Positions 19,860-30,721 are shown, counted from the first letter of the stretch. The stretch: DNA of 64,000 nucleotides from Macrosoma leucophasiata (GCA_036365455.1 JAWQUS010000003.1:5724001-5788000); one strand, 5' to 3'. Notes: generated by a model not told the origin, from the sequence alone. Program-made: numbers and translations.

Positions 19860-21320
19860 GTTGCTATTTGCAATAACCATTTCCTTTATAAATAATATTT
19901 TAAATTAAACAAGATTTTCTGCACGAGATCTGCGCCAACACCGTGGTTTGCTCCCTCAGGTTTAAGTGTGAAATTGCGACGCAATCTTGATCACGAGTTC
20001 AGTGCGGTACAACTGTTTCGTTTTTTTTCCTTCAATATTTTGTTAAGGTTGTAAGCGAGATAGGTGGAAAATTTCCAAGGGAATATGTGAAATTGAGGGA
20101 AATGTGTAGTAGAATATTTTGCGTTACACGTGAAAAGGTGAATAAAGTTTTTTGCGACTGCAACGAAGCAAAGAAATGGTAGTAGAATGTCCAAATGAAT
20201 AAATACATTTTCACTGATATGTTCCATTATGATTCCATAGACTAATTAAGATGAAATTGATGAGATGAGATGATGAGATTTGAAATTGAACCATAGCCTC
20301 AAAATTGTATAACACCATTATTTTAAATCTCGAACATGACTCATATTTCTATATGATTAATATTTTGTACAAAATGGAACAATTTATTGGTCTAAATAAT
20401 TTGAACATTCATCGCATTATTTTACACGATCATTCAGAGAATGGATATCACGCTATTTCAAATGGCAGAGGACTAATGGCTTTTATAATGCTTAATGCCT
20501 ATATTATATCAGGGAATTCACTCAGGTTATCCGTAATTATATTTTGATATGGTAATATTATATGTATATATAAATCTTAGTCTCTATTACTGAATCTTAG
20601 TCCTAGTAGCATAAAGATGACAATTTCACCAAATAATGGTTTATTAATCTAGACTTTACTTACTAGGTATTTCGGGTATCCTTTGTAATCTGATCAATGG
20701 CCATAAGGGATACGAGCTTGCATTTCAGCTCACGACAGCTCAGACACGGCAAACTTTGACATATTTTCTGATGTGAAACATCTATTGGCGCGGGTTTATA
20801 CCGGATTGTTGGCGTGGCGACGCTTGCCGTGGCGACGGGTGGCCACGCTATACTAAGGTCTTTAATTATCGTCTATGTGTGTGTGTGTACGGTATGTTTT
20901 TTTTTGACGCATTTATTTCTTTTACGACAACAATATTTTACATCTGTCAGGCGGCCCGTGACGGTTCATTTTTTTGTATCTTCACCCCGATTCCACAAAT
21001 AGTTAAATATCTCATTTATGCAACCCAAATCCGTAGATTCAAGGATGTTTTAATTTTTCATTAAAATTCAGTGAAATTTTTTATAAACAATAAGAATAGT
21101 GAATTAATGATTTTAGCACGTTTCACTGAGAAGGGTGGAAGAGTGATCCGGGTCCGGAGTTTAAAAGCACAGAACAAAGACCAGTTCAATTAACGGCCCG
21201 TAGTGATTGTGTAATTAATTACAAATCGTTTGATAATGGACTTTTATAAATATCGGGGTTACTTAACATGGTTAACATGTCGCTTTGAAAGTAGGAGCGG
21301 TTATATGTATATGGTTATAA
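19860..21320. other. Unassigned 1.4-kb stretch
   Basis: I see no gene. Several frames of 60-80 codons occur on both strands but overlap each other, lack motifs and use AT-rich codons. Around 20800-20860 there is a GC-richer patch with repeated 'gtggcgacg'. It ends at the mariner. Confidence 0.45.
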
Positions 21321-22599
21321 TAGGTTGGGGAAAAAGTCTTTTCGCATTATAGTATCTATGAACTTGTAATAAAATCTCTTTGGCTGTAGTATTTGTATCT
21401 GGCTGGTTTTGGTATCATTGAAAGTTAAAATTTTAAAGAACATAATTCCAAATTAGGCAAATGTGTGATTTTCATTTGTTTTTCGTACTGTCAAGATGAG
21501 TGAATCTAATGAAGAAATTCGATACATTTTAAAATTTTACTACAAAAAGGTAAAAATGCAACGCAAGCCGCGAAAAAAATTTGCGATGTTTATGGACCTA
21601 GTGCAGTGTCTGTGAGAGTAGCACAAATTTGGTTTATGCGTTTTCAATCCGGAAATTTTGATGTCAAAGATGCACCTCACTCTGGTCGCCCTATTACGGA
21701 TAAAATGGATGCCATTTTTGAAAAAGTGGAGCAAGATCGACATATCAGTAGTTACGACGTAGCTGAAGAACTGAGAATTGATCACAAAATTGTTTTGGCG
21801 CATTTGAAAAAAGCTGGGTACAATAAAAAGCTCGATAATTGGGTACCTCACGAGCTAACTGAAAGAAACCTAATGAACCGTGTACTCATTTGTGATTCTT
21901 TATTACGACGTAATGAAACCGAATCATTTGATTTTGAAGAAGCTGATAACTGGTGATGATAAGTGGATCACGTACGACAAGAACGTGCGAAAAGGTCGTG
22001 GTCAAAGGCCAGTCAGACTTCACAGACTGTGGCGAAACCCGGGTTAACCCGCAATAAGGTGATGTTGTGTGTGTGGTGGGATTGAAAGGGCATTATTCAT
22101 TATGAGATATTACCACCAGGCAGGACTATCGATTCTGAACTCTACTGCGAACAACTGATGAGATTAAAGCAAGAAGTTGAGAGAAAGCGGCCGGAATTGA
22201 TCAACAGAAGAGGTGTGGTGTTTCATCATGATAACGCTAGACCTCAAATATCTTTAGCCACTCAGCAAAAATGAAGAGAGTTTGGCTGGGAGGTGTTAAT
22301 GCATCCGCCGTATAGTCCTGACCTTGCACCTTCAGATTTCCACCTGTTTCGGTCTCTTCAGAATTCTTTATGCAATGTTAGGTCAACATCACGAGAGGAC
22401 TGCCAAATCCACTTGTCGCGGTATTTTGATGAGAAGTCCCAAAATTTTTATAACAATGGGATCATGTCCCTACCTACAAGATGGCAAAAGGTTATCGAAC
22501 AAAATGGTACATACATACTTTAGTTAAATTTAAGTAAACTATATTAAAAAATGTTTTGAATTATCTTAAAAAATGCGAAGAAACTTTTTCCCCAACCTA
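21321..22599 (+). mobile_element. Mariner element (Tc1/mariner superfamily), both ends present
   Basis: Total 1279 bp including the flanking TA pairs, the normal size of a mariner. The left end 'taggttggggaaaaagt' and right end 'actttttccccaaccta' are inverted repeats, and a TA dinucleotide bounds each side (21321-21322, 22598-22599), as expected from TA-targeted insertion. The internal transposase frame is broken. A second, inverted end fragment of the same family is at 25754-25970. Confidence 0.95.
21496..22523 (+). pseudogene. Mariner transposase, inactivated
   Basis: Would catalyse cut-and-paste excision and insertion at TA sites, acting on the element's terminal repeats in the nucleus. 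The start MSESNEEIRYILKF is followed by a frameshift near 21549. The next frame (21606-21956) covers the helix-turn-helix DNA-binding part with DAPHSGRPIT. The catalytic triad is in place by position: Asp at 21976 (WITYD), Asp at 22230 (HHDNARP) and Asp at 22335 (YSPDLAPSD), with exactly 34 residues between the last two, the D,D34D signature. Besides at least two frameshifts there is an in-frame TGA at 22272. The frame ends at 22523, shortly before the right terminal repeat. Inactive, moderately old copy. Confidence 0.92.
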
Positions 22600-23960
22600 T
22601 ATGTATGTACCTGGAAGGAGAAATAAAATTTGTTAGAGCAATAAGAACGTAAAAAAAGGATAACAATGAAGACATTGCTCGCTATTGATGGCGTTCCAGC
22701 GATGAAGATCTCAAGGCTATAGGCACGATATTATCAAGCTATCGCTAAATGATTTGCTGTCTTCATTTCTGGTAAAGAGGCAGTAACTACATATATATTT
22801 TATACGCGTCAGGCAAGCTAAATTATTATTGATTTACTAAGGGAATCTTAAATTGTATCAATTCAGCCTAGTGATATGAATATTGTGAAAAAAGCGAAGT
22901 GAGAAATACAATGTTCATTAACAGAAAAAACGATTTTATCAAGTTCCATGCAGGCAAATTGAAGGCTTAATCTCTAATCGAACAAAGGCACCAAAATCAA
23001 TAAAGCGCCGACATGAGACTGAAATTAATTACTCATCGGCTGAAGATAAAATTTTAATCTATATTATTTTCATAAGTATTTACTCAGATACTTATAAAAA
23101 AATTGTCAGAAACCTTAAATGATGGGCTTTTAATGATTACCCAAAGTTTATTAGTCATGGATATGATATGAATGGCGTAGTATCTAATGTATTGTACAGT
23201 GGAAATCTTGTATCAATCCAGACTAACGACGAAAATATTGAGAAAAAAGTGGAATGAGACTTACCGGCTGAAGATAGAATTTGAATATTCATATAATATA
23301 TTATTTTGTGTGAGTATTTGAATAGATAGATACTCACAAAAAATAATAGGTGATAAAGTTGAAAAAAAGGAATGTCAATCCCGGATCTTTACGAAACTAA
23401 TAAAAATGAGTGGAGTCCATTCTGAAGAATGTGACAAAGTTAGGTAGCTCGTCAACAGCCCCGAGAAGTTATTTCGCGACAACAGTTGCCATCTGCCAAA
23501 TCAAAAAGCCTGACTCTACTTTGATAAGACCGGACTTTTTGCGATAAAAGCCGGATAGTATCTCATTTATAGTCATAATACTCTTATTTAAATCACTCAT
23601 ATGTATGTTGCAGAGGCCAAGACTCTCTTACCTGGACCAAAAAGTTCGAAACATAATTATTTGGCCGGACACGACCCAAAAAGCCAACCGGCCACAGCTG
23701 GCAACCCTAGTCTGGATTTTTGGTCCGCGGACAAATGTATGCTTGAATTTACTTCGTAGATCCAGCAAAATGTTCAAGCAAATTTTTGGATAAATCAAAG
23801 ATCTTGCTAAATTATGAAATCTTAACGCTCCATTTAAAATTGAATTAACTCGAGATGTATGGTTTTATCGCTCAGTTTGGAATGGATTCATTTGAATTTC
23901 ACTTGAAAATAAATTTATTTGACGTGTTCTACAGTAAGTTTCCATAACATTTAATTTAAT
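22600..23960. other. Unassigned stretch with weak internal duplication
   Basis: Sequence around 22850-23090 and 23200-23340 shares 'ttgtatcaat', 'aatattg.gaaaaaag', 'gctgaagata' and 'agtattt', suggesting a diverged direct duplication of about 150-200 bp. No gene recognised. Confidence 0.4.
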
Positions 23961-23962
23961 TT

Positions 23963-24585
23963 TACTGGTGGTAGAGTTCCAGTGTAGGAGGTCGGGAGCG
24001 TAGGCAGAGAATATATAATAATACTAGGTATAGAATGGACACTTTGACGTCCCGCCCGATTTCCCCGCCTCACACAACCTCCTCCCCTTTTATGGCAGGA
24101 GTGCCCGCGGTGTCGCGTAGGCACCACCGTATTACCTAATATATATGCCGCCAAATATAACACAACCATGTATATATTATATACCAAATATTAAACAACC
24201 TTGTTTATACAATAACACTGTTTTCCGAAGGGTGTAAAACAGGTTTATTAAACTTTAGTTCAGGCTCCAGTCTCAACAATAACATCACATACGACTGTCT
24301 GTTGATGTTGTATTGAATTGTATACCAACATTGTTGTTGACCTTATTGTGGAGAAATAAATTTATTTTATTATTTATTATTTTTAAATGGTAGTGTTCAG
24401 CACTATCATATTCCGGTTAGACGGTAATGTATGGCTATCAGAATTAACTATTTACAGAGAGAGAGGTGGCAACGCATCTGCCTCTGACCTCTGGTCTTTG
24501 TCTAAGTGTCTATAGGCTACATTCATCACATAACATTAATGTAAACTGCATACTTGATTGCCACCTTCATAATATAAAAAAAATA
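23963..24585 (-). repeat. Family A copy split by two insertions
   Basis: Family A sequence begins at 23965 ('actggtggtagagttccag'), is interrupted at about 24018-24110 by a C-rich insert ('tttccccgcctcacacaac'), resumes ('gcaccaccg.attacctaat') and is interrupted again at about 24155-24388 by an AT-rich insert ending in 'ttattttattatttatta', before continuing 'aaatggtagtgttcagcac' to 'ccaccttcataatataaaa'. The second insert shows only a short possible duplication (aaat). Confidence 0.75.
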
Positions 24586-24589
24586 TTGA

Positions 24590-25214
24590 AATTTTAATAT
24601 AGACAGAAGCAAAATTTAAATAAATTGTTTTTTTATAATATTGCTATCCCATAATTTATATTAGTATTTAGTAAATAATTTTTATGTTCCTGAACCCCAG
24701 AATGGGAGTCCTTTTGCTATGTTGTAACTGAAAACAGTTAATCATCATAAAAAAAACTAATGATTTTTGATTTTTTGATACCTACATGAATAGTTTTGGA
24801 ACCATACCAAACATCGCATGAGTTAGATATATTAATCATTGGTTTTAGAATACATGTGAACAGTTGACTACGATTAGATTTATCGTTTGTGGTAAGTTTG
24901 TGAACTTCTGTGTAATAATTCATCGCGAATATGACGTTGGAAACTTGGACAGTATTTAAAATCGGTACAAAATATTATACAAAAGGCTACGTGCTAATCT
25001 GGTGTTAACACTTCTGTTATTTCAGGGAATGAGTTAATGTAGCGTGACCTGTTATCTAGTGCCGTTTGTGAATACAAATTATAATAAACTAGTCACCACC
25101 CGCGGCTTTGCACTTGCATAATTTATTTAAAGTCCGTCAATAGAGTTCAAACAATCTTTATAGCGTGTACGACGACTCTGTATTTATTGGTACAAAGGCA
25201 AAAATATTTTAGCC
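24590..25214. other. Unassigned AT-rich stretch
   Basis: No gene or repeat recognised. 'cacccgcggctttgcac' near 25090 faintly resembles retroelement tail heads. Confidence 0.4.
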
Positions 25215-25310
25215 CCCAGGCGCATCAGCATCGAGACCTTTGCTTTTGGTGGAGATGTTTATAGGCTGTAGTATTCACTTCACATCGATGGTACTGTAGT
25301 GTCACATTAG
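25215..25310 (-). repeat. Family A fragment, diverged
   Basis: 'gcatcagcatcgagaccttt', 'tggagatgtttataggctg' and 'tcacttcacatcgatggta' parallel the last third of family A in its presumed sense direction. Confidence 0.55.
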
Positions 25311-25621
25311 GAGGCTCAGCAGCAATATAAATATTATTTAGTGTTATAATATAAACATCCAGACGCCACAAGCTTAGCGGTGGCGCATCCCTACACCTTA
25401 GTGCCGCGCACTCGCACCTCAACCCGCCTAAAGTAACCGCAAAAATGTAACTCAGTTAATTCAGCATTATATGGTGATCACCAACATGGACCTATCATTT
25501 CAATCCATCCTCAACAAATGAACAGGCATCCTTCAATAATAGTCACCATACAAGACCGCCAAAGCACCTTCCTATCTTACCTTAGACTAGAACCGAGTCA
25601 ATAAAAAAAAACCACATACAG

Positions 25622-25665
25622 GCGAATTGAGAACCTCCTCCTTTTTGAAGTCGGTTAAAAATTGA
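25622..25665 (-). repeat. Family M end fragment
   Basis: 'attgagaacctcctccttt' 'ttgaagtcggttaaaaatt' is the reverse complement of the left end of the element at 14576. Confidence 0.75.
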
Positions 25666-25753
25666 CGGATGTCGGCACAAACGTGTGAAATATTTACACG
25701 ATAAATATTGATTTATACGTCAAGTCACGAAAATAATCTTCTAAATAATATAT

Positions 25754-25970
25754 TAGGTTGGGGAAAAAGTTTCTTCGCATTTTTTAAGATAATTCAAAAC
25801 ATTTTTGAATGTAGTTTATTTAAATTTAACTAAAGTATGTATGTACCATTTTGTTCGATAACCTTTTGCCATCTTGTAGCTAGGGACATGATCCCATTGC
25901 TATAAAAATTTTGGGACTTCTCATCAAAATACCGCGACAAGTGGATTTGGCAGTCCTCTCGTGATGTTGG
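25754..25970 (-). mobile_element. Mariner right-end fragment, inverted
   Basis: Reverse complement of 22385-22599, from the TA and terminal repeat 'ttaggttggggaaaaagttt' through the end of the transposase frame. It breaks off at 'gtgatgttgg' exactly where the RTE LINE sequence begins (25971). Few differences from the 21.3-kb copy over this span, so the two copies are closely related. Confidence 0.92.
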
Positions 25971-26115
25971 GCCTCGAGTTTTTGCTCTAGTTGGTTTGTT
26001 TTTATTTCAATGCGGTTGAATTTCTCGTCAATATTTCTATTTATCGATTTTTTAAATTTTCTTCCATATCCTTAATGTCTCTCTTCTTTTGAGCTAAATC
26101 GCATTGTAATATATA
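25971..26115 (-). pseudogene. RTE LINE amino-terminal coiled-coil segment, inverted
   Basis: The minus strand encodes a charged heptad-rich peptide (DLAQKKRDIKDMEENL, then after a frameshift KSINRNIDEKFNRIEIKTNQ) typical of the region upstream of the endonuclease in insect RTE-type proteins. It lies in opposite orientation to the rest of the LINE, which starts at 26118 on the plus strand. This suggests a 5-prime inversion during insertion. Assignment to RTE rests on position and composition. Confidence 0.6.
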
Positions 26116-26117
26116 TA

Positions 26118-26529
26118 GGTCAAACACCTGGCATATATGGGGTGGGTTTCATTGTTAATAAGTCCCACAAGAAAAACATTACATCTTTTAAAGGCTTATC
26201 AGATCGTGTGGCTCTACTACAGCTTCATATTAACAACTTTGAAATAAGCATACTGCAATGTTATGATCCAACAGAATCAGCAAGTAAAAATGAAATTGAA
26301 CTTTTTTACTCTTCTGTGAACAAAGCAATTAAGATGGCAAGCAAAAACCTAATAATAATGTGTGATTTCAATGCCAAAATTGGACAGCCGAGACCAGAGG
26401 AAAATCTAGTAATGGGAAAATATGGATACGGCACCAGGAATAGTAGAGGCGTTAGACTCATAGAATTTGCGTACGTAAATAATTTGGCAATTTTAAACAC
26501 TTATTTTAATAAGAAAAATAGTAGACGAT
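26118..26529 (+). pseudogene. RTE endonuclease domain, first part
   Basis: Apurinic/apyrimidinic-like endonuclease that nicks target DNA to start target-primed reverse transcription. Visible blocks: GIYGVGFIVNK, SDRVALLQLHIN, a beta-strand block ending QCYDPTES, CDFNAKIGQ (family consensus GDFNAKIG; the Gly is Cys here) and GVRLIEFAYVNNLAILNTYF. The frame is open from 26142 to the Penelope-like insertion, whose 15-bp target sequence 'aaaaatagtagacga' begins at 26515. The reading frame resumes in the same sense at 27792. Confidence 0.88.
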
Positions 26530-26714
26530 ATGTTCTTAGGTTTTCGCGAGCTACACTCATTGAAATAAAACTATTTTTACGGATTTATCTCGCGTATATT
26601 AAACTAAAATGATTTTTAAAATCAACCCGACGTTTCGGTCGCTTTTCAGCTTCCGTGGTCCCGGGCAGACTGAGGTGACATTTGTCTGACAGAAGTTTGA
26701 AAAATTATATGTAG

Positions 26715-27302
26715 CTACCTCCATCGATTTCGTAAACGCCTTGCGTAGCGTTCAGGATTAACACAATAATTACTTATGGTATCTTGAGGTCTTGCAGACT
26801 GCTGCGGCTGGGATTTAATCTTGCTAAGTATGGGATCCCATGATGTTGATAATCGCCATCCATCTTCTCTATTGAAATTTGGATGTTTTTTAATTTCAAT
26901 AGCCTCGCGTACCATTCGTGGAATGGGTTTGTGTTCTCTAGCGAGTATTTGAATTTTATCAAACCGGATGTAATGGTTTGGCTTATCCGCTATGTGTTCA
27001 CAGACTGCAGACCTCCCTGTTCTTCGGTTTTTGACATCAGCAATGTGCTCTTTAACGCGGGTGGATACAGCTCTCTTCGTTTGACCAATATATGAGAGTC
27101 CACAATCACAATCTAATTTATAAATGCCAGAATTTTGTAATGGAATATTACTTTTAATGGGTCTTAAATACTGATGAATCTTTTTATATGGTTTGAAAAC
27201 TGTTTTAATGGAATTCTTTTTTAAAATGTTGCTGATTTTATCTGTGACACCCTTAACGTAAGGTAGTATGGCTGGTTGTCGTTCTACTGTAGGTGGTTTC
27301 AC
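26715..27302 (-). pseudogene. Penelope-like GIY-YIG endonuclease domain (partial)
   Basis: Penelope-like elements encode a reverse transcriptase followed by a GIY-YIG endonuclease. This 195-codon open frame is the carboxy-terminal end: linker [14 protein letters not shown], then the GIY motif (27119-27127) in [12 protein letters not shown], the YIG motif (27083-27091) in SYIGQTKR, the conserved Arg in STRVKEH, and a tail with AVCEHIAD and [11 protein letters not shown]. It ends RRLRNRWR before a stop. The reverse transcriptase upstream is absent, so the copy is 5-prime truncated. It is uninterrupted by stops, suggesting a fairly recent insertion. Confidence 0.88.
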
Positions 27303-27312
27303 GCGGCCTCTG

Positions 27313-27637
27313 TGATGTCAAAAACCGAAGAACAGGGAGGTCTGCAGTCTGTGAACACATAGCGGATAAGCCAAACCATTACATCCGGTTTGATAAAATT
27401 CAAATACTCGCTAGAGAACACAAACCCATTCCACGAATGGTACGCGAGGCTATTGAAATTAAAAAACACCCAAATTTCAATAGAGAAGATGGATGGCGAT
27501 TATCAACATCATGGGATCCCATACTTAGCAAGATTAAATCCCAGCCGCAGCAGTCTGCAAGACCTCAAGATACCATAAGTAATTATTGTGTTAATCCTGA
27601 ACGCTACGCAAGGCGTTTACGAAATCGATGGAGGTAG
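27313..27637 (+). pseudogene. Second, inverted copy of the Penelope-like carboxy end
   Basis: Encodes the same peptide from [15 protein letters not shown] to RRLRNRWR as the minus-strand copy. I noticed one amino-acid difference (Ile versus Thr in KNIQIS/KNTQIS in an alternative frame), so the arms are very similar. It lacks the GIY-YIG motifs, which fall in the unique centre. Confidence 0.88.
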
Positions 27638-27791
27638 CTACATATAATTTTTCAAACTTCTGTCAGACAAATGTCACCTCAGTCTGCCCGGGACCACGGA
27701 AGCTGAAAAGCGACCGAAACGTCGGGTTGATTTTAAAAATCATTTTAGTTTAATATACGCGAGATAAATCCGTAAAAATAGTTTTATTTCA

Positions 27792-28335
27792 AAAAATAGT
27801 AGACGACGGACTTGGATGTCACCAAACGGTAAAGTCAAAAACGAAATAGACTACATACTAACAAATCTCCACAGAAATATACACGACATACAAGTGGTTA
27901 ATGTCCAATATCCTAGCGATCATAGATTACTGAGAGCGACCCTATGCTTGCAGTCATCAAAAAAGAGTCGGAAAACCTATGCAAATAATTCAAAAAGCAT
28001 CTTAAAAACTGAAAAAGAAATACAAATATACAAAGGTTTACTCCATCACGATACTGAAAATATGATTATTGGGCAGGAAGAAAGGTACTCAGTGCAACAA
28101 CTTTATGATACGTAAAATTATTGCTACAATAGAAAATTGCCTAAGAAAAGCTCACGAATCTTCACGACATGATAATACTTCTGTTATATTAATTCGTACT
28201 AGACAATTAAAAACAAGACGACAAGATTTACAAAAAATTAAACCCAAAACACGTAGTATGAAAAATGAATTAAAAGCTCTCTATAAGCTCATAAGCAAAT
28301 ATATCCGCTCTGACTACAATACCCATCGTTTTTAA
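27792..28335 (+). pseudogene. RTE endonuclease second part and connector
   Basis: Continues the endonuclease: RRTWMSPNGKVKNEIDYIL, then YPSDHRLLRATL with the SDHR catalytic motif. A frameshift near 28080 moves the connector into another frame (28069-28335, KLISKYIRSDY). Lys/Arg-rich linker between endonuclease and reverse transcriptase. Continues with stops to about 28591. Confidence 0.85.
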
Positions 28336-28591
28336 ACTATCGAAAAACATTTAAAGCTATCTGAAAGCTTAAAAAAAGCGCATAAAGAGTTGAGGACTCA
28401 TAATAAATAGATAGAAGAAATTAAAAATTCTAATAATACAACTTCCAATCGAAATGAAATTATAGAAATAGCAACGAATTTTTATTTAAATTTATATAAA
28501 TGCGAAAATCAATATCAATCACTTAATTTAATACTACCGAAAGAAAATCCGTTGGAAATTCAAACCATTAGCAAAACGGAGGTAATAAGTG

Positions 28592-28840
28592 GAATAGATT
28601 AGAATAATTTATAGAGTGTAGGTAACAAACTTATTGGTCGGTAGTTACTGATATCATTCGGATCTCCCTTTTTATACAACAAAATAATGTTGGATTCAGA
28701 CCATTGTGTTGGTGTAGTTGTTGTTTTTAACACCAAGTTAAAAAGGTGTGATAGAGGGAGCGCTAGGTACGGACATGCAAATTTCAGGGCTTCGTTGGTT
28801 ATTTTATCGGGTCCTGGGCTTTTGTCCAACTTTAATTTAG
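28592..28840 (-). pseudogene. RTE reverse-transcriptase segment in inverted orientation
   Basis: The minus strand encodes KLDKSPGPDKITNEALKF, a block ending FNLVLKTTTTPTQW, then ILLYKKGDPNDISNYRPISL and LLPTLYKLF: the fingers/palm start (motifs 1 and 2) of the reverse transcriptase. It should lie on the plus strand between the connector and motif A. 28841-28916 repeats its two ends in the plus direction with the middle deleted, making a hairpin: 28811-28840 pairs with 28841-28871, and 28592-28635 pairs with 28873-28916. Confidence 0.88.
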
Positions 28841-28916
28841 CTAAAATTAAAGTTGGACAAAAGCCCAGGACGAATAAGTTTGTTACCTACACTCTATAAA
28901 TTATTCTAATCTATTC

Positions 28917-29405
28917 TAGAAAAGAGAATTAGAAGTACTATTGATTAACACCAACCTAGAGAACAAGCAGGATTTAGGAGTGGTTTTTCTACTGTGGATC
29001 ATATTCCATCGAAATGCTCATAGAAAAGTCCAAGAGTTCAATAAGCCGCTCTACCTCGCGTTTATTGATTACCAAAAAGCTTTTGATACTATATATCACC
29101 ACTCAATATGGGAATGTATGTTTGCGCAAGGTGTAGAAACCACCTATATACAAGTACTGCAATATCTATACCAAAATTGTAACAGTAAAATAAAATTGGA
29201 AACTATTGGACCACCTATACCAATTAGAAGAGGAGTAAGATAAGGAGATCCTGTCTCTCCGACAATTTTTATCGCAGTGTTACAATGAGTCATTGACAAA
29301 TTAAATTGGAAGGGAGTGGGCTTAAATATTAACAATCAGTACATTAGCCATTTAAGATTTGCGGACGATATTGTTCTGCTGTCTGAAAATACAAGAGAGT
29401 AACAG
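28917..29405 (+). pseudogene. RTE reverse transcriptase, palm motifs A to C
   Basis: Copies element RNA into DNA at the nicked target. Motif A FIDYQKAFDTI (about 29062-29094) holds the first catalytic Asp, motif B is IPIRRGVR followed by a TAA at about 29242 where family members read RQGDP, and motif C LRFADDIVLLSE (29352-29387) holds the double Asp. At least two frameshifts and stops. Catalytic residues themselves are retained. Confidence 0.9.
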
Positions 29406-29408
29406 GCA

Positions 29409-30104
29409 ATGATAAACGCTCTACATGCAGAAAGTCAACAGGTCGGTTTGGTAATAAACCGTAGTAAAACCAATATTCTGACAAATAACACCAAAAATAA
29501 AGTACACCTAGATAATGCAGAACTTGAGTACGTCGACAATTTTATCTACCTGGGCAAACAAATTTCATTTGCAAAACAAAGTAATGAATATGAAATAGAA
29601 AGAAGAGTTTCCAATGCTTGGAAAAAGTTTTGGGGATTAAAAGAAGTCTTAAAAAGCGATATGTCGATTAAAATAAAACAGAATGTCTTGAATACCTGTA
29701 TACTCCCTTCATTAACTTACGCGAGCCAAACCTGGAAGTTCACATATCGCAATAAAAGAAAAATTAAATCATGTCAAAGGAGTACGGAGAGAAGTATTTT
29801 AAAGATTAAAAAAAATCAAAAGATCTCTCATACCATTATTAGAAAAAAGACAAATGTTACTGATGCTCTATGTCACAGTAAAAAAATAAAGTGGCGTTGG
29901 GCGGGCCACATAGCTCGGCTGACAGACGATCGATGGACACATATACTCACATCTTGGAAAGGCCCACCAGGTACTAGAAAAAGGGGCAGACCTAATGCCC
30001 GATGGGCAGATGATATAATTCAGGTGGCTGGTAAAGAGCGTATGAGTACAGCTAAGAATAGTCATACTTGGAAATCACTAGAGGAGGCCTTCACCTTCGA
30101 GTAG
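29409..30104 (+). pseudogene. RTE thumb and carboxy-terminal domain
   Basis: A 231-codon open run: QQVGLVINRSKTNIL just after the palm, LEYVDNFIYLGKQIS, SDMSIKIKQNVLNTCIL, then the RTE-typical ending KWRWAGHIARLTDDRW, GRPNARWADDIIQVAG and WKSLEEAF. The stop at 30102-30104 is the natural end. Related carboxy ends from a different subfamily are at 44195-44565 and 52838-52905. This part is the best preserved piece of the LINE. Confidence 0.9.
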
Positions 30105-30119
30105 CGAGGGGTTCTTACT

Positions 30120-30525
30120 AGCGTAGAAAGATTATTATAAAAATTTAATATTTGTGTTAAAAAAAAATAGTAACAGATAGTAATGTTTTTCTAATTAAGT
30201 TTGTTTTTTGTAGATGTTTTTTTAGTAAGAAATATAAGGCTTTTTTATTTTATTTTTATTTTTTATTTTATTTATTATTTATTTATATATATCATGTTAT
30301 TTTTACATTCATTCTGGAAAAAATAGGTCTAGCATTAATAAATGAAAATACGTATACATAGTTACCTATTTTCATTTATCTCACTTTCCTTTTATATTAA
30401 AAAAAAAACAAAAAGAGTGTTTACAACTCTTCAATCTCTTCTGTAACTGTAGTCGGTCAAGAATAAATCGTGTTATAAAAATCCGTAAACTGTATGATGG
30501 TTCCAACTTTTTGATGTCAGTCACT
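30120..30525. other. AT-rich flank after the RTE
   Basis: Low-complexity T/A-rich sequence (30230-30300) and nothing recognised. Part of it may be the RTE tail. Confidence 0.5.
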
Positions 30526-30529
30526 TTTT

Positions 30530-30695
30530 TAGGATTCCGTACCTAAAAGGTTAAAACGGGACCCTATTACTAAGCTTCTGCTGTCTGTCTGTCTGTCAAT
30601 CTGTCCGTCCGTCAGTTCGTCTGTCAGTATGTCACTAGGCAGTATCTCATAAGCCGTGATAGCTAGAAAGCTGAAATTTTCACAAATTATGTATT
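30530..30695 (-). repeat. Family N fragment
   Basis: 'ttccgtacctaaaaggtta', (gtct)n, 'cagtatctcataagccgtga' and 'aattatgtatttccgttgcc' are the reverse complement of about 9360-9520. Confidence 0.75.
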
Positions 30696-30721
30696 TCCGT
30701 TGCCGCTTTACATAGAGCAGA

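Larger units (their letters stand above)
26530..27791. mobile_element. Penelope-like element fold-back inserted in the RTE
   Basis: Bounded by a 15-bp target duplication 'aaaaatagtagacga' (about 26515-26529 and 27792-27806). Inside, 26561-27039 and 27313-27791 are near-identical inverted arms of 479 bp with a 273-bp unique centre. The minus strand carries a GIY-YIG endonuclease frame through one arm and the centre; the plus strand carries its carboxy half again in the other arm. A 30-bp stretch 26530-26560 on the left is not part of the arms. Both outer ends therefore equal the element's 3-prime terminus. Confidence 0.9.
26118..30104 (+). mobile_element. RTE-clade non-LTR retrotransposon, broken and invaded
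   Basis: In order on the plus strand: endonuclease first part (26118-26529), a Penelope-like insertion (26530-27791), endonuclease second part and connector (27792-28591), an inverted segment of the reverse transcriptase (28592-28840, minus strand), then reverse transcriptase and carboxy-terminal domain (28917-30104). After the stop comes a short 3-prime region and AT-rich sequence. The element lacks a continuous frame and cannot be active. Order and motifs match lepidopteran 'endonuclease-reverse transcriptase' proteins of the RTE clade. Confidence 0.88.

Noticed and set aside
26715..27302. A retroviral or viral gene
   Set aside because: GIY-YIG motif with the typical linker and tail identifies a Penelope-like retroelement; no viral structural or envelope-like sequence seen in the window.
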